A program made the position numbers and the translations under genes. Under the pieces are notes generated by a model that saw only the letters and a program-made list of their open reading frames with translations, did no database searches and was not told where the DNA came from. A stretch of DNA of 41,411 nt from Allolucifera butyrica (GTDB lineage Bacteria; Bacillota; Negativicutes; Sporomusales; UPPP01). The stretch covers positions 1 to 41,411 of the forward strand of contig NZ_UPPP01000087.1 of NCBI RefSeq assembly GCF_900476375.1, in the 5' to 3' direction. How positions within the stretch are numbered: position 1 is the first letter of the stretch; the number at the start of each line of letters is the position of its first letter. Below are positions 24,687 through 33,160 of this stretch, piece by piece.

Positions 24687-26093
24687 ATGAGAGCCGATAA
24701 TATTATGAACCAGGATATTTTAAATATGGTCTTAGCAGCAGTTGATAGTATTCATGATGGAATAGTTATTGTAGATAAAAATTCAAAAATAATTTATATT
24801 AATGCGGCGTATTCAGAAATCCTTAATGTAAAGAAAGATAAAGTGTTGAATCGATTTGTAAGTGAAATAGAACCGGGAGCTATCATATTAGATAGCTTAA
24901 AAGAAAAAAAGCCGAAAATAAATACGGTTACTAAGGTGAAAACCAGAGGCAAAGAAATTTTAGTAAATATAAATCCAATTATAATTGACGGTGAACTATT
25001 AGGTGCTGTATCCATTTTTAAAGATGTAACAGAAGTATACTTGCTCAATAAGGAATTGGAGCAAGTGAGAAAGTTAACGGGATATTTTTATAATGACAGT
25101 ACAAAATTTCATAAGGATTTACCGGAAAGTTTTTCAAAGATCATAGGAGATGATGAAAAGTTCATAAATTGTTTAAAATTAGCAAGCATCGTAGCTCCTA
25201 CGGAGGCGACAGTATTAATCGAGGGAGAAAGTGGAGCCGGAAAAGAAGTTATCGTAAATGCAATACTAGGTGAGAGCAAAAGAAACCATCCATTTGTGAA
25301 TATAAATTGTTCAGCCATTCCAGAAAATTTATTTGAAAGTGAATTGTTTGGATATTCATCCGGTTCTTTTACGGGGGCAAAAAAGGGTGGCAAAGCGGGA
25401 AAATTTGAAACAGCGAATAATGGTACAATCTTTTTAGATGAAATAGGTGAAATGCCGCTTTTTATGCAGGCAAAACTCCTGAGAGTGCTTCAATCCGGAG
25501 AAATTCAGAAAGTTGGTTCTAATAATATTGATATTGTAAATGTTCGAGTTATTGCAGCAACGAATAGGAATTTAAAGTCCATGGTGAGGGAGGGAACGTT
25601 TAGAGAAGATTTGTATTTTAGGCTTAACACTTTTAAAATAACAATTCCACCGCTTCGGGAAAGAGGCAAGGATGTTATTCTTTTAGCAGAACATTTTCTG
25701 AGCTTATATTGTGAAAAATATTGCAAAAAAATAGTTCTATCCAATGAAGTGAAGGATTTATTGTTAAACAATCAATGGATCGGCAATGTAAGACAGGTTC
25801 AAAGCTGTATCGAATATGCAGTGATTGTATGTCAAAAAGATAAAATACAGGTAGAAAATTTACCGGATGAAATACGAAATCCAAATATCCCTGATGGAAA
25901 AAAGATAATAAAACACAATGGGAAAGTTTTAAAAAACATGATATTTGATGTAGAAAAAGCTCAGATAATCAAGGAGTTACAAAATACACATGGCAATAAA
26001 ACCCGTGCGATGGAGAATATCGGAATTAGCCGGCGTACTTTTTACCGGAAATTGAAATTATATGATATTAATCCCGCGCTGTATACAAAGTAA
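24687..26093 (+). CDS. Sigma-54-dependent activator: PAS - AAA+ - Fis-type HTH
   Basis: 468 residues with GGAAGGTGGG before the ATG. Residues about 12-118 form a PAS sensor domain, which probably binds a small ligand in the cytoplasm. The AAA+ core follows: Walker A GESGAGKE (180-187), the sigma-54 contact loop GSFTGA (226-231; consensus GAFTGA), Walker B FLDEIGE (249-255) and the arginine region FREDLYFRL. The C-terminal Fis-like HTH is NKTRAMENIGISRRTFYRKL. Activators of this class bind upstream sites and use ATP to open RpoN promoters. A perfect -24/-12 promoter and GTATAC palindromes lie directly downstream, before the AtuA operon, so that operon is the clear target. Confidence 0.93.
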   Translation: MRADNIMNQDILNMVLAAVDSIHDGIVIVDKNSKIIYINAAYSEILNVKKDKVLNRFVSEIEPGAIILDSLKEKKPKINTVTKVKTRGKEILVNINPIIIDGELLGAVSIFKDVTEVYLLNKELEQVRKLTGYFYNDSTKFHKDLPESFSKIIGDDEKFINCLKLASIVAPTEATVLIEGESGAGKEVIVNAILGESKRNHPFVNINCSAIPENLFESELFGYSSGSFTGAKKGGKAGKFETANNGTIFLDEIGEMPLFMQAKLLRVLQSGEIQKVGSNNIDIVNVRVIAATNRNLKSMVREGTFREDLYFRLNTFKITIPPLRERGKDVILLAEHFLSLYCEKYCKKIVLSNEVKDLLLNNQWIGNVRQVQSCIEYAVIVCQKDKIQVENLPDEIRNPNIPDGKKIIKHNGKVLKNMIFDVEKAQIIKELQNTHGNKTRAMENIGISRRTFYRKLKLYDINPALYTK

Positions 26094-26132
26094 ATTGTAT
26101 ACAAAGAATATTATTTGTATATTAAGTATACA
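26080..26132 (+). promoter_or_regulatory. Upstream activator sites (GTATAC palindromes)
   Basis: TGTATACA (26080-26087), TTGTATACAA (26095-26104) and TGTATA-N5-TATACA (26116-26132) are stacked 80-130 bases before the -24 element, the usual place for sigma-54 enhancer sites. The first overlaps the last codons of the regulator gene. Confidence 0.7.
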
Positions 26133-26181
26133 TTGTATTTAGCTCACAAATTACTTGAAAAAACAGAATACTAAATATTTG

Positions 26182-26210
26182 TAATGCTTTTTTAAGCATT
26201 ATTTTTTTTT
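26182..26210 (+). terminator. Hairpin with T-run between regulator and operon
   Basis: TAATGCTT-TTTT-AAGCATTA followed by nine T. It can terminate the regulator transcript just before the sigma-54 promoter. Confidence 0.7.
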
Positions 26211-26224
26211 GGCATAAAATTTGC
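26210..26224 (+). promoter_or_regulatory. Sigma-54 (-24/-12) promoter of the AtuA operon
   Basis: TGGCATAAAATTTGC fits TGGCAY-N5-TTGC exactly. It is 48 bases upstream of the AtuA start and follows a sigma-54 activator gene. Confidence 0.9.
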
Positions 26225-26271
26225 GTTATATAAATTGTGATTTGTTTATCAATACCAAGGAGGGTGGATTT

Positions 26272-27633
26272 GTGAAGACTATAAGAATTGGTGGCGGTCA
26301 GGGTTTCTGGGGTGACTTAAATGATGCTCCCATAACCATGGCAAAAAACGATAATGTTAACTACATTGCTTGTGATTATTTAGCTGAGTTAACGCTATCC
26401 ATTATGAGAAGACAGCAGGAACACAATCCGGAAAGAGGTTATGCAAGAGACTTTATTACCGCTTTAAAGCAAATGCTTCCGATGATTAAAGAAAAAAATA
26501 TTAAGGTTTTGACAAATGCCGGCGGGATGAATGTCAAAGCTGCGGTAGAAGCGGCAAAACAGGCCATTAAAGAATCCGGGTTGAATTTAAAGATTGGCTA
26601 TGTTCTTGGCGACGATGTAAAGGATGTTATACCGCAGCTTAGAAAGCAAGGCATATCTATGAATAATATGGATACAGGGGAATCCATTGATTCAATTTTG
26701 CCAAAAATGATCAATGCAAATGTGTATTACGGATCAGAACCGATTGTAGAATGCTTGCAGGGTGGAGCCGATATCATCATTGTCGGACGCTCTACTGATA
26801 CCGCACTTTTTGTCGCGCCGCTGCAGTATGAATTTGGCTGGAAAACAGGTGAGTGGGATGCTTTGGCTACCGGTATTTTGGCAGGCCATTTATCAGAATG
26901 CGGTGCACAATGTACCGGCGGTAACTATGACTACGATTGGAGAAATGTTCCGAGTCCGGAAATCTTAGGTTATCCGATCGCTGAAATCAGCGAACCGGGA
27001 AAACTTGTCATGACGAAAACCAAAAATACAGGCGGTCTTGTAACGCCGCAGTCTGTAAAAGAACAATTATTCTATGAAATCCATGACCCGAGCCAGTATC
27101 TTACGCCGGACGTCATTGCCGATTTTAGCAAAATAACGGTAAAAGAATTGGAAAAAGACCGAGTGGAAGTGGCCGGAGTTACGGGACGTGAACGTCCGGA
27201 GACATTAAAACTTTGCGTAGGTTATCTTGAGGGATACCGGAATATTGCTTACCTGCCCTACAGTTGGCCCGATGCTTTAGATAAAGCTAAATTGGCGGCA
27301 AATATTCTCGATAAGAGAATGGCTATGAAGAATCTGAAGTATCTGGAAAAACGGATTGATTATTTAGGTCTGAATGCATTGCACGGTTGTATGGCCCATG
27401 AAATTAATGTTGACCTGAATGAAGTAGTATTGCGGTACGCTATAAAAACAGAAACAAAAGAAGAAGCACTGAAATTGACTCCGGAAATCGCACCCGTAAG
27501 TAATTTGAATGGTCCGGCCCAAGGCTGCTTCTTTGGCGGCAGAACAAAGCCCAGTGAAGTATTTGCCTTGTGGCCGACATTGATTCCGAGGGATGCCGTA
27601 AAACTAGAAGCCCATGTTGAGGAGGTTAAATAG
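26272..27633 (+). CDS. AtuA-family protein (DUF1446), acyl-CoA catabolism
   Basis: 453 residues from a GTG at 26272, seven bases after AAGGAGGG; the longer frame begins at the sigma-54 promoter and is rejected. The start KTIRIGGGQGFWGDLNDAP and the segments YIACDYLAELTLSIM, VLTNAGGMN and GGADIIIVGRSTDTALF are typical of AtuA. That family was first tied to acyclic terpene (citronellol/geraniol) breakdown in Pseudomonas, but is widespread in clusters for other acids, with no established reaction. GGGQG and GGMN look like nucleotide or CoA-binding loops (inference). Here it is the first gene of a sigma-54 operon. It is followed one base later by the AtuA-related small protein, which is fused to AtuA in some organisms. 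It probably acts on a CoA thioester or its precursor acid. Confidence 0.85.
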   Translation: MKTIRIGGGQGFWGDLNDAPITMAKNDNVNYIACDYLAELTLSIMRRQQEHNPERGYARDFITALKQMLPMIKEKNIKVLTNAGGMNVKAAVEAAKQAIKESGLNLKIGYVLGDDVKDVIPQLRKQGISMNNMDTGESIDSILPKMINANVYYGSEPIVECLQGGADIIIVGRSTDTALFVAPLQYEFGWKTGEWDALATGILAGHLSECGAQCTGGNYDYDWRNVPSPEILGYPIAEISEPGKLVMTKTKNTGGLVTPQSVKEQLFYEIHDPSQYLTPDVIADFSKITVKELEKDRVEVAGVTGRERPETLKLCVGYLEGYRNIAYLPYSWPDALDKAKLAANILDKRMAMKNLKYLEKRIDYLGLNALHGCMAHEINVDLNEVVLRYAIKTETKEEALKLTPEIAPVSNLNGPAQGCFFGGRTKPSEVFALWPTLIPRDAVKLEAHVEEVK

Positions 27634-27634
27634 T

Positions 27635-27955
27635 ATGCGAGTACAGTTGAGGGAAATCGCGCATGGAAGATCAGGCGACAAAAGTGATACTTCAAATATT
27701 TGCATTTATGCAAGAAATCCCAAATACTATCCGGCTATGAGAGAACAGTTAACGCCTGCAGCGGTAAAAAAACATTTTGAAGGTGTGGTATATGGCGATG
27801 TTATTCGTTATGATTTGCCACAACTGGAGGGCTTTAACTTCGTTATGCATCATGCTTTAGATGGCGGAGCCACCCGCTCATTAAGACTTGATACTCTGGG
27901 GAAAACCATGGAGGCGGCACTTTTACGTTTTATAGTTGAAATCGACGAAATGTAA
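27635..27955 (+). CDS. AtuA-related small protein (C-terminal AtuA domain as a separate gene)
   Basis: 106 residues from the ATG at 27635, with GAGGAGG upstream; the stop of AtuA is one base before the start. The opening VQLREIAHGRSGDKSDTSNI, then a small alpha/beta domain ending LRFIVEIDEM, is typical of the domain found after AtuA, either fused or as a separate polypeptide. RSGDKSDT is the most conserved segment and may bind phosphate or a metal. Its tight coupling to AtuA suggests the two form a heteromeric enzyme. No reaction has been assigned. Confidence 0.78.
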   Translation: MRVQLREIAHGRSGDKSDTSNICIYARNPKYYPAMREQLTPAAVKKHFEGVVYGDVIRYDLPQLEGFNFVMHHALDGGATRSLRLDTLGKTMEAALLRFIVEIDEM

Positions 27956-28003
27956 ATCCGTGAGTGGATTGCAATATTATGATTCAAAGGAGAATGATTT
28001 AAA

Positions 28004-29179
28004 ATGTCAAGACCGCTTAGTGGTATTCGTGTACTTGATTTGACACGTGTTTTATCGGGTCCGTATTGTACTATGTTAATGGCCGATATGGGAGCTGAGA
28101 TCATTAAGATAGAACAGCCTGGCAACGGTGATGACAGTAGAAGTTTTCCTCCTTTTGAGAGAGGCATCAGTGCTTATTATGCAAATCTCAATAGAAATAA
28201 AAAAAGCGTTGCCCTGGATTTAAAAGATGAGCAGGCCAAAAAGGTTTTGCGTGACTTAATTAAGGTATCTGATGTCATCGTAGAAAACTTTAAACCTGGT
28301 ACGATGGATAAGCTTGGTTTTTCTTATGATGAGGTTAAGGCCATCAATCCGCAAATTGTATATGCTTCCATTTCCGGATTTGGCCAAACAGGTCCTTATA
28401 AAAAATTGCCTGGCTATGATGTTATTGCACAGGCAATGAGCGGCATGATGAGCGTTACCGGCTGGCCGGATTCAGCACCAACACGGACAGGCACGGCTAT
28501 CGGGGATATTCTCGCCGGGCTCAATTGCTGCATTGGCATTCTTGCTGCCCTTCAGGGAAGAGTTAGTCATCGCCATGGAGATAGAATTGATGTCGCACTT
28601 GTAGACTGCTCGGTAAGTGCAATGGAGACAATTAACGAAATATATATGGTGGAAAATAGAATGCCTCAGCGCATAGGAAACCGTTACGAGTTTATATATC
28701 CATACGATTCTTTTCAGGCAAGCGATGGCTGGGTTGTAATTGCGGTTGGTAATGATGCTCTTTGGAAAAGATTCTGCGAAGTAACCGGGCATGACGACTG
28801 GTTTGCAATAGAAAAATATAAACTTAACAAAGACCGGGTACAAGCGCATGAGGAGTTGCAAAAACTGGTTACAGCGTGGACAAGGGAACACAAGGTTAAA
28901 GAAATCATTTCGTTGCTGCAGTCCAATAGTGTTCCTTGTGCTCCTATTAATACAGTTGCGGATGTTGTGGAAGATGAACATATTGCCAAGGCAAGAGAGA
29001 TGATTTGTGAAATCGATCATCCGGTCGACGGCAAGATGAAAATCACCGGTTGTCCTATTAAATTTACGGAATCGGCTCAGTTTAACTATAGCAAAGCGCC
29101 GACTCTGGGAAAAGATACAAAAGATGTTTTGGCAAATCTATTAAAAATGTCTTCGGATCAAATTGATCATTTTGAGTAG
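28004..29179 (+). CDS. Class III (CaiB/BaiF) CoA-transferase
   Basis: 391 residues, normal length, with a good AAAGGAGAA site. The N-terminus PLSGIRVLDLTRVLSGP and the CoA-binding segment NRNKKSVALDLK are family hallmarks. Asp168 in GTAIGDILAG matches the catalytic Asp169 of formyl-CoA transferase, which forms a mixed anhydride with the acid. The enzyme moves CoA from a donor thioester to a carboxylic acid without using ATP. In this operon it would activate the acid imported by the CitMHS carrier, with acetyl-CoA (made by the thiolase) or a pathway intermediate as donor. Substrate not predictable. Confidence 0.9.
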   Translation: MSRPLSGIRVLDLTRVLSGPYCTMLMADMGAEIIKIEQPGNGDDSRSFPPFERGISAYYANLNRNKKSVALDLKDEQAKKVLRDLIKVSDVIVENFKPGTMDKLGFSYDEVKAINPQIVYASISGFGQTGPYKKLPGYDVIAQAMSGMMSVTGWPDSAPTRTGTAIGDILAGLNCCIGILAALQGRVSHRHGDRIDVALVDCSVSAMETINEIYMVENRMPQRIGNRYEFIYPYDSFQASDGWVVIAVGNDALWKRFCEVTGHDDWFAIEKYKLNKDRVQAHEELQKLVTAWTREHKVKEIISLLQSNSVPCAPINTVADVVEDEHIAKAREMICEIDHPVDGKMKITGCPIKFTESAQFNYSKAPTLGKDTKDVLANLLKMSSDQIDHFE

Positions 29180-29199
29180 TACCTTTTAAAAATGTCATG

Positions 29200-29279
29200 T
29201 TGCTATATAAGTGCAGTTATATCATTGGTAAATAATGATTCTACAATGGGGAAATTGACATAATTGCCTTATATAGCAA
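29200..29279. repeat. 12-bp perfect inverted repeat with nested palindrome
   Basis: TTGCTATATAAG (29200-29211) and CTTATATAGCAA (29268-29279) flank 56 bases that contain a smaller inverted repeat, ATCATT-N7-AATGAT (29221-29239). It lies in the 229-base gap between the CoA-transferase and the receptor-like gene. It could be an internal regulatory or RNA-processing site; no T-run makes it a terminator. Confidence 0.65.
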
Positions 29280-29408
29280 GATTGTTGCAACCCAAAACAA
29301 ATATCAGCCCCGCAGATAAGAATCAGAGTATTCAGTGAAGCTTTGCTGGTTGGCAAGAGACAGACTGTCGCTGCGTACGGCCTATAAAAGCAGAAAGGAA
29401 GTGCTTTT

Positions 29409-30257
29409 TTGGAAAATTTGGCCGGAGCCGAAGTGTTAGAAATGATGCTGAAGTTAGCCCCGTATTACAACGAATTTCTTGCAGTGGATGTGGGTATTTC
29501 GATTACCGTGGATGGAAAGTACGCAGCGTATGTTCCGGGTAAACACTTTGATTTAAAAACGCCAGTTGGTCAGCCGGTATTATCCGGCGCTACCAAGCAG
29601 GCGATTGAAACCGGAAAGCGGACGGCAAGGATTATATCGCGCGAAAAATCGGCTTTTGGAATTCCTTATGTTGCGTGCGCCACGCCTGTGAAGGACGGGG
29701 ATCAAGTTGTAGGCTGTATAACAACCACACAAAGCATAAATTCAATGGAAAAGGTATCCAGAACTGCCGATGAACTGGCGGCCTCAGGTGAAGAACTTTC
29801 GGCCGGAATGGAGGAATTAGCCGTTAGTACTTCTGTAGTTGGTAATTCATCCACTCGTCTTGAACAGATTGGGAAGGAATTATTGGTGTCAACTACGCAA
29901 ACTGATGAAATCGTATCATTTATCAGAAATGTGGCAAGCCAAACTAACTTGTTGGGACTGAACGCCGCTATTGAAGCTGCCCGTGTTGGAGAATCCGGGC
30001 GCGGTTTCAGCGTGGTAGCCGAGGAAATCCGCAAACTTGCACTTGATAGCAGTGAAGCAGTAAATCGCATCGGTCAATCGTTAAAGGATATTCAGCAAAT
30101 AGTTAAGGATTTATCACAAGAGATTAGCAAGGTTGACAAAAATATTGGCAACCAAAACTCCGGGATAGACGAGATGGCTAAAGCCAGTCAGGCCATTGCT
30201 GTAATGGCTGCCCAATTATCTGATTTATCGAAAGAAATGTTTCAGCTCACAGAATGA
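29409..30257 (+). CDS. Soluble methyl-accepting chemotaxis-type protein
   Basis: 282 residues from a TTG with AGAAAGGAAG upstream. There is no membrane helix. Residues about 10-110 form a small sensor domain ([22 protein letters not shown], then [11 protein letters not shown]). A coiled-coil signalling domain follows, with the receptor tip [20 protein letters not shown] and [15 protein letters not shown]. This tip binds CheA/CheW. The signalling domain is shorter than in standard receptors, with few helices on either side of the tip. Its place inside a catabolic operon suggests it reports the internal level of the substrate or a product to the motility system, or acts as a private sensor for the pathway. 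Confidence 0.82.
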   Translation: MENLAGAEVLEMMLKLAPYYNEFLAVDVGISITVDGKYAAYVPGKHFDLKTPVGQPVLSGATKQAIETGKRTARIISREKSAFGIPYVACATPVKDGDQVVGCITTTQSINSMEKVSRTADELAASGEELSAGMEELAVSTSVVGNSSTRLEQIGKELLVSTTQTDEIVSFIRNVASQTNLLGLNAAIEAARVGESGRGFSVVAEEIRKLALDSSEAVNRIGQSLKDIQQIVKDLSQEISKVDKNIGNQNSGIDEMAKASQAIAVMAAQLSDLSKEMFQLTE

Positions 30258-30313
30258 TGATTGTAATACTATTGGATTTGGACTCAAACTTATAAGATTT
30301 AAGGAGGAGTAAA

Positions 30314-31612
30314 ATGATCGCTTTACTTGGTCTAGTCACTATCCTGGTGCTTTTGACAGCAATAATAACAAAAAAGTTGTCTCCTCTGGTAGCGTTAATT
30401 TTTATCCCCATTGTAGCTTCGCTGCTTGCCGGGTTCGGCCTATCCACCAGTAAATTTATTTTGAATGGCATAAAAGAAGTTGCTCCGGTCGCTACCATGT
30501 TTGTTTTTGCTATACTTTTCTTCGGGATTATGAGCGATGCGGGTCTCTTTGATCCGATCATTAATGTCATACTGAGGACAGTTGGCGCCAAACCTACCCG
30601 GATCCTGATGGGCACAACCCTGCTGGGCCTGCTTATTCATCTTGACGGTTCGGGTGCAGTATGCTTTCTGATTACTATTCCGGCGATGTTACCGATTTAT
30701 GAACGCCTGGGGATGGACAAACGGTTGTTGTGTTTAATGGTGGCGATGGCGTCCGGGGTGAACTATCTACCTTGGACAGGACCTACAATAAGAGCTGCTT
30801 TAGTAATGCATATGCCCGTAACGGCCATTTTTACGCCCCTCGTAATTCCCCAAATAGTCGGTTTGATATATATATTCACCGTTGCGTACTTGTTAGGAAA
30901 AAGAGAAGCGCGGCGCTTAGGGCTGGATAACGGCGCAACTGTTGATGTGATACTGAAGCGTGAACTTACGGATGAAGAAAAAGTTCTGCGGCGTCCTAAA
31001 CTGGTTCTGTTTAACGGTATACTAGCTTTGATTGTCATGGGAATCATGATTAGCGGCAAGGTTGATCCGGCACCGATGTTTATGATCGGCACCGTTATTG
31101 CCATGATAGCCAATTATCCTAATGTAGACCAACAAAAGGCCCGGATTGATGCCCATGCGAAAGCCGCCTTGATGATGGCTAGCATACTGCTGGCTGCCGG
31201 CGCCTTTATCGGCATTATGGGCGGTACCGGAATGACTACTGCAATGGCTAAGGTTGCTGTTTCTTTCGTACCAAAGAGTTTGGCGCATCACATCCCGTTC
31301 GGTCTTGGCATTATTTCAATGCCGCTAAGTATGATTTTTGATCCGGATTCTTATTATCTTGGCGTAATGCCGGTGGTTGCGACGGTGGGCAAAATGTTGG
31401 GCGTTGCCCCTATCCAGATTGCTCAGGCGTCTTTAATGGGCCAAATGACCGTTGGTTTTCCGGTTAGCCCGCTGACTCCGGCAACCTTTCTTATCGTAGG
31501 TCTAACCGGTGTTGAATTAGGTGATCATCAGAAGTTTTCCATTCCTTATTTGTGGGGTGCAACAATAATTATGACAATTACCTGTGCAATAATCGGCGTC
31601 TTCCCGTTCTGA
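30314..31612 (+). CDS. CitMHS-family carboxylate transporter
   Basis: 432 residues, about twelve membrane helices, with AAGGAGGAG upstream. It matches the CitMHS family (citrate-metal:H+ symporters of the ion transporter superfamily), including the GLLIHLDGSGAVCFLITIPAMLP and MASGVNYLPWTGPT segments in the first half and VGFPVSPLTPATFLIVGL near the end. Members import citrate complexed with divalent metal, but homologues carry other di- and tricarboxylates. In this operon it is the obvious entry point for the acid that the CoA-transferase activates. The substrate may be citrate-like, but no citrate lyase or aconitase is present here. Confidence 0.9.
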   Translation: MIALLGLVTILVLLTAIITKKLSPLVALIFIPIVASLLAGFGLSTSKFILNGIKEVAPVATMFVFAILFFGIMSDAGLFDPIINVILRTVGAKPTRILMGTTLLGLLIHLDGSGAVCFLITIPAMLPIYERLGMDKRLLCLMVAMASGVNYLPWTGPTIRAALVMHMPVTAIFTPLVIPQIVGLIYIFTVAYLLGKREARRLGLDNGATVDVILKRELTDEEKVLRRPKLVLFNGILALIVMGIMISGKVDPAPMFMIGTVIAMIANYPNVDQQKARIDAHAKAALMMASILLAAGAFIGIMGGTGMTTAMAKVAVSFVPKSLAHHIPFGLGIISMPLSMIFDPDSYYLGVMPVVATVGKMLGVAPIQIAQASLMGQMTVGFPVSPLTPATFLIVGLTGVELGDHQKFSIPYLWGATIIMTITCAIIGVFPF

Positions 31613-31669
31613 AGTGTTAACTATAACATGAGAACAGCGGTACTTCGTCAATAGCTTTTACAAATCCTT

Positions 31670-31717
31670 TTGCGGAGCGCAATATTTCCTGATTCTCCGG
31701 GAAATTGCGCTCCGCAA
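31670..31717 (+). promoter_or_regulatory. Strong hairpin between transporter and thiolase genes
   Basis: TTGCGGAGCGCAATATTTCC (31670-31689) pairs with GGGAAATTGCGCTCCGCAA (31699-31717), about 18 bp with a small bulge. There is no T-run after it, so it is more likely an RNA processing/stability element or attenuating structure than a terminator. Confidence 0.65.
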
Positions 31718-31814
31718 TTATGCTGAGGTTTGGTCCAGGTATGCTTTGGGCAGAACCGATAAAGCAATTTTTTATTTGTTTATGCAAGGTGATTATAGTT
31801 AGGAGAGTGTTCAA

Positions 31815-32993
31815 GTGAAAGAAGTAGTTATTGCCAGTGCAGTTAGAACTGCAATTGGCACCTTTAATGGCGCACTGGCTTCGCTCGATGCGGTTGAACT
31901 GGGCAGCGCAGTAATTGATGAAGCGCTCAAAAGGGCTGACGTAAAGAAAACCATTGTTAACGAAGTCATTATGGGTAACGTATTGCAGGCAGGACTCGGA
32001 CAAAATCCCGCCCGGCAGGCTTCCGTCAAAGCGGGCGTGCCTGTTGAAGTACCCGCCTATACCATTAATAAAGTCTGCGGGTCGGGTGTCAAAGCTGTAA
32101 CTTTGGCAGCACAGGCTATCTTGACGGGAGATGCAGACATTATAGTGGCCGGCGGCATGGAAAGTATGACAAATGCGCCCTATGTGCTTGATAAGGCCCG
32201 CTGGGGCTATCGTATGGGTGATGCCCGAATTGTAGATTCGATGATTAAAGATGGTTTATGGTGTGCCTTTAATGATTACCATATGGGCATTACAGCAGAA
32301 AACGTTGCGGAAAAATTCGGTATTACCCGCGAAATGCAGGATCAATTGGCTTTTGAATCGCAGCAAAAGGCGTTAAAGGCAATTGAAACCGGTGCATTTA
32401 AAAAAGAAATTTTACCGCTTACCATTAAAACTAAAAAGAAAGAATATGTTTTTGAGGTTGACGAAGGGCCAAGAGCTGATTCCAGTCTGGAGAAACTTGC
32501 AAAATTAAAGCCTGTATTCAAAAATGATGGCACAATTACGGCGGGAAATGCTTCCGGCATTAATGATGGAGCAGCGGCATTGGTCATTATGGCGGCTGAT
32601 AAAGCTAAGGAACTTGGCATTATGCCGTTAGCCCGCATTCGTGCTTATGCCTCGGGTGGAGTTGATCCTAGTATTATGGGGATAGGACCTGTGCCTGCGA
32701 CTCGCAGAGCCCTTGAAAAAGCAGGTCTTACGATTGGCGATATGGATCTAATTGAAGCCAACGAAGCCTTTGCCTCGCAATTTTTGGCGGTGGGAAAGGA
32801 ACTTGGTTTTAATAAAAAGCGGGTGAATATACATGGCGGCGCAGTTGCTTTAGGCCATCCGATCGGCGCCAGCGGAGCCCGAATTCTGGTTACCTTGTTG
32901 CATGCTTTGAAACAGAGGTCATTAAAGCGCGGTCTTGCAACTTTGTGTATCGGCGGCGGTCAGGGTATAGCTATCATTGTAGAGAGAATGTAG
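31815..32993 (+). CDS. Thiolase (acetyl-CoA C-acyltransferase)
   Basis: 392 residues, the usual length for bacterial biosynthetic/degradative thiolases, from a GTG with TAGGAGAG upstream. The acyl-accepting Cys88 is in [11 protein letters not shown]; His348 in [14 protein letters not shown] and Cys378 in LCIGGGQG complete the active site. It cleaves a 3-ketoacyl-CoA with CoA to acetyl-CoA and a shortened acyl-CoA, or condenses two acetyl-CoA. As last gene of the AtuA operon it probably does the final thiolysis, supplying acetyl-CoA for energy and as CoA donor for the transferase. The N-terminal half from about residue 120 contains the usual [15 protein letters not shown] insert. Confidence 0.93.
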   Translation: MKEVVIASAVRTAIGTFNGALASLDAVELGSAVIDEALKRADVKKTIVNEVIMGNVLQAGLGQNPARQASVKAGVPVEVPAYTINKVCGSGVKAVTLAAQAILTGDADIIVAGGMESMTNAPYVLDKARWGYRMGDARIVDSMIKDGLWCAFNDYHMGITAENVAEKFGITREMQDQLAFESQQKALKAIETGAFKKEILPLTIKTKKKEYVFEVDEGPRADSSLEKLAKLKPVFKNDGTITAGNASGINDGAAALVIMAADKAKELGIMPLARIRAYASGGVDPSIMGIGPVPATRRALEKAGLTIGDMDLIEANEAFASQFLAVGKELGFNKKRVNIHGGAVALGHPIGASGARILVTLLHALKQRSLKRGLATLCIGGGQGIAIIVERM

Positions 32994-33080
32994 CATCAAT
33001 ATATCGTAGAGAAGTCAAATTAAAAGCGATGCACCAACCGTCGATTTTACGGATTAAATTACCGTAAATTATAATTCATC

Positions 33081-33123
33081 GGAGACGGGGTTATCGACAT
33101 TCTACATATGGGGCAGAAGTTTA
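33081..33123 (-). repeat. Fused fragments of the two dispersed repeat types
   Basis: GGAGACGGGGTTATCGACAT is joined directly to TTCTACATATGGGGCAGAAG. It is the composite at 16032-16186 with its middle lost. It lies just after the stop of the leftward chemoreceptor gene, but only one arm of the terminator stem remains. Confidence 0.7.
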
Positions 33124-33160
33124 TCCGGATGATTTAGTCTCACTAAAACAGGCCATGAAA

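Noticed and set aside
29280..29408. Possible riboswitch before the soluble receptor gene
   Set aside because: I could not match conserved cores of known classes such as c-di-GMP, SAM or TPP; only generic AT-rich sequence is visible.
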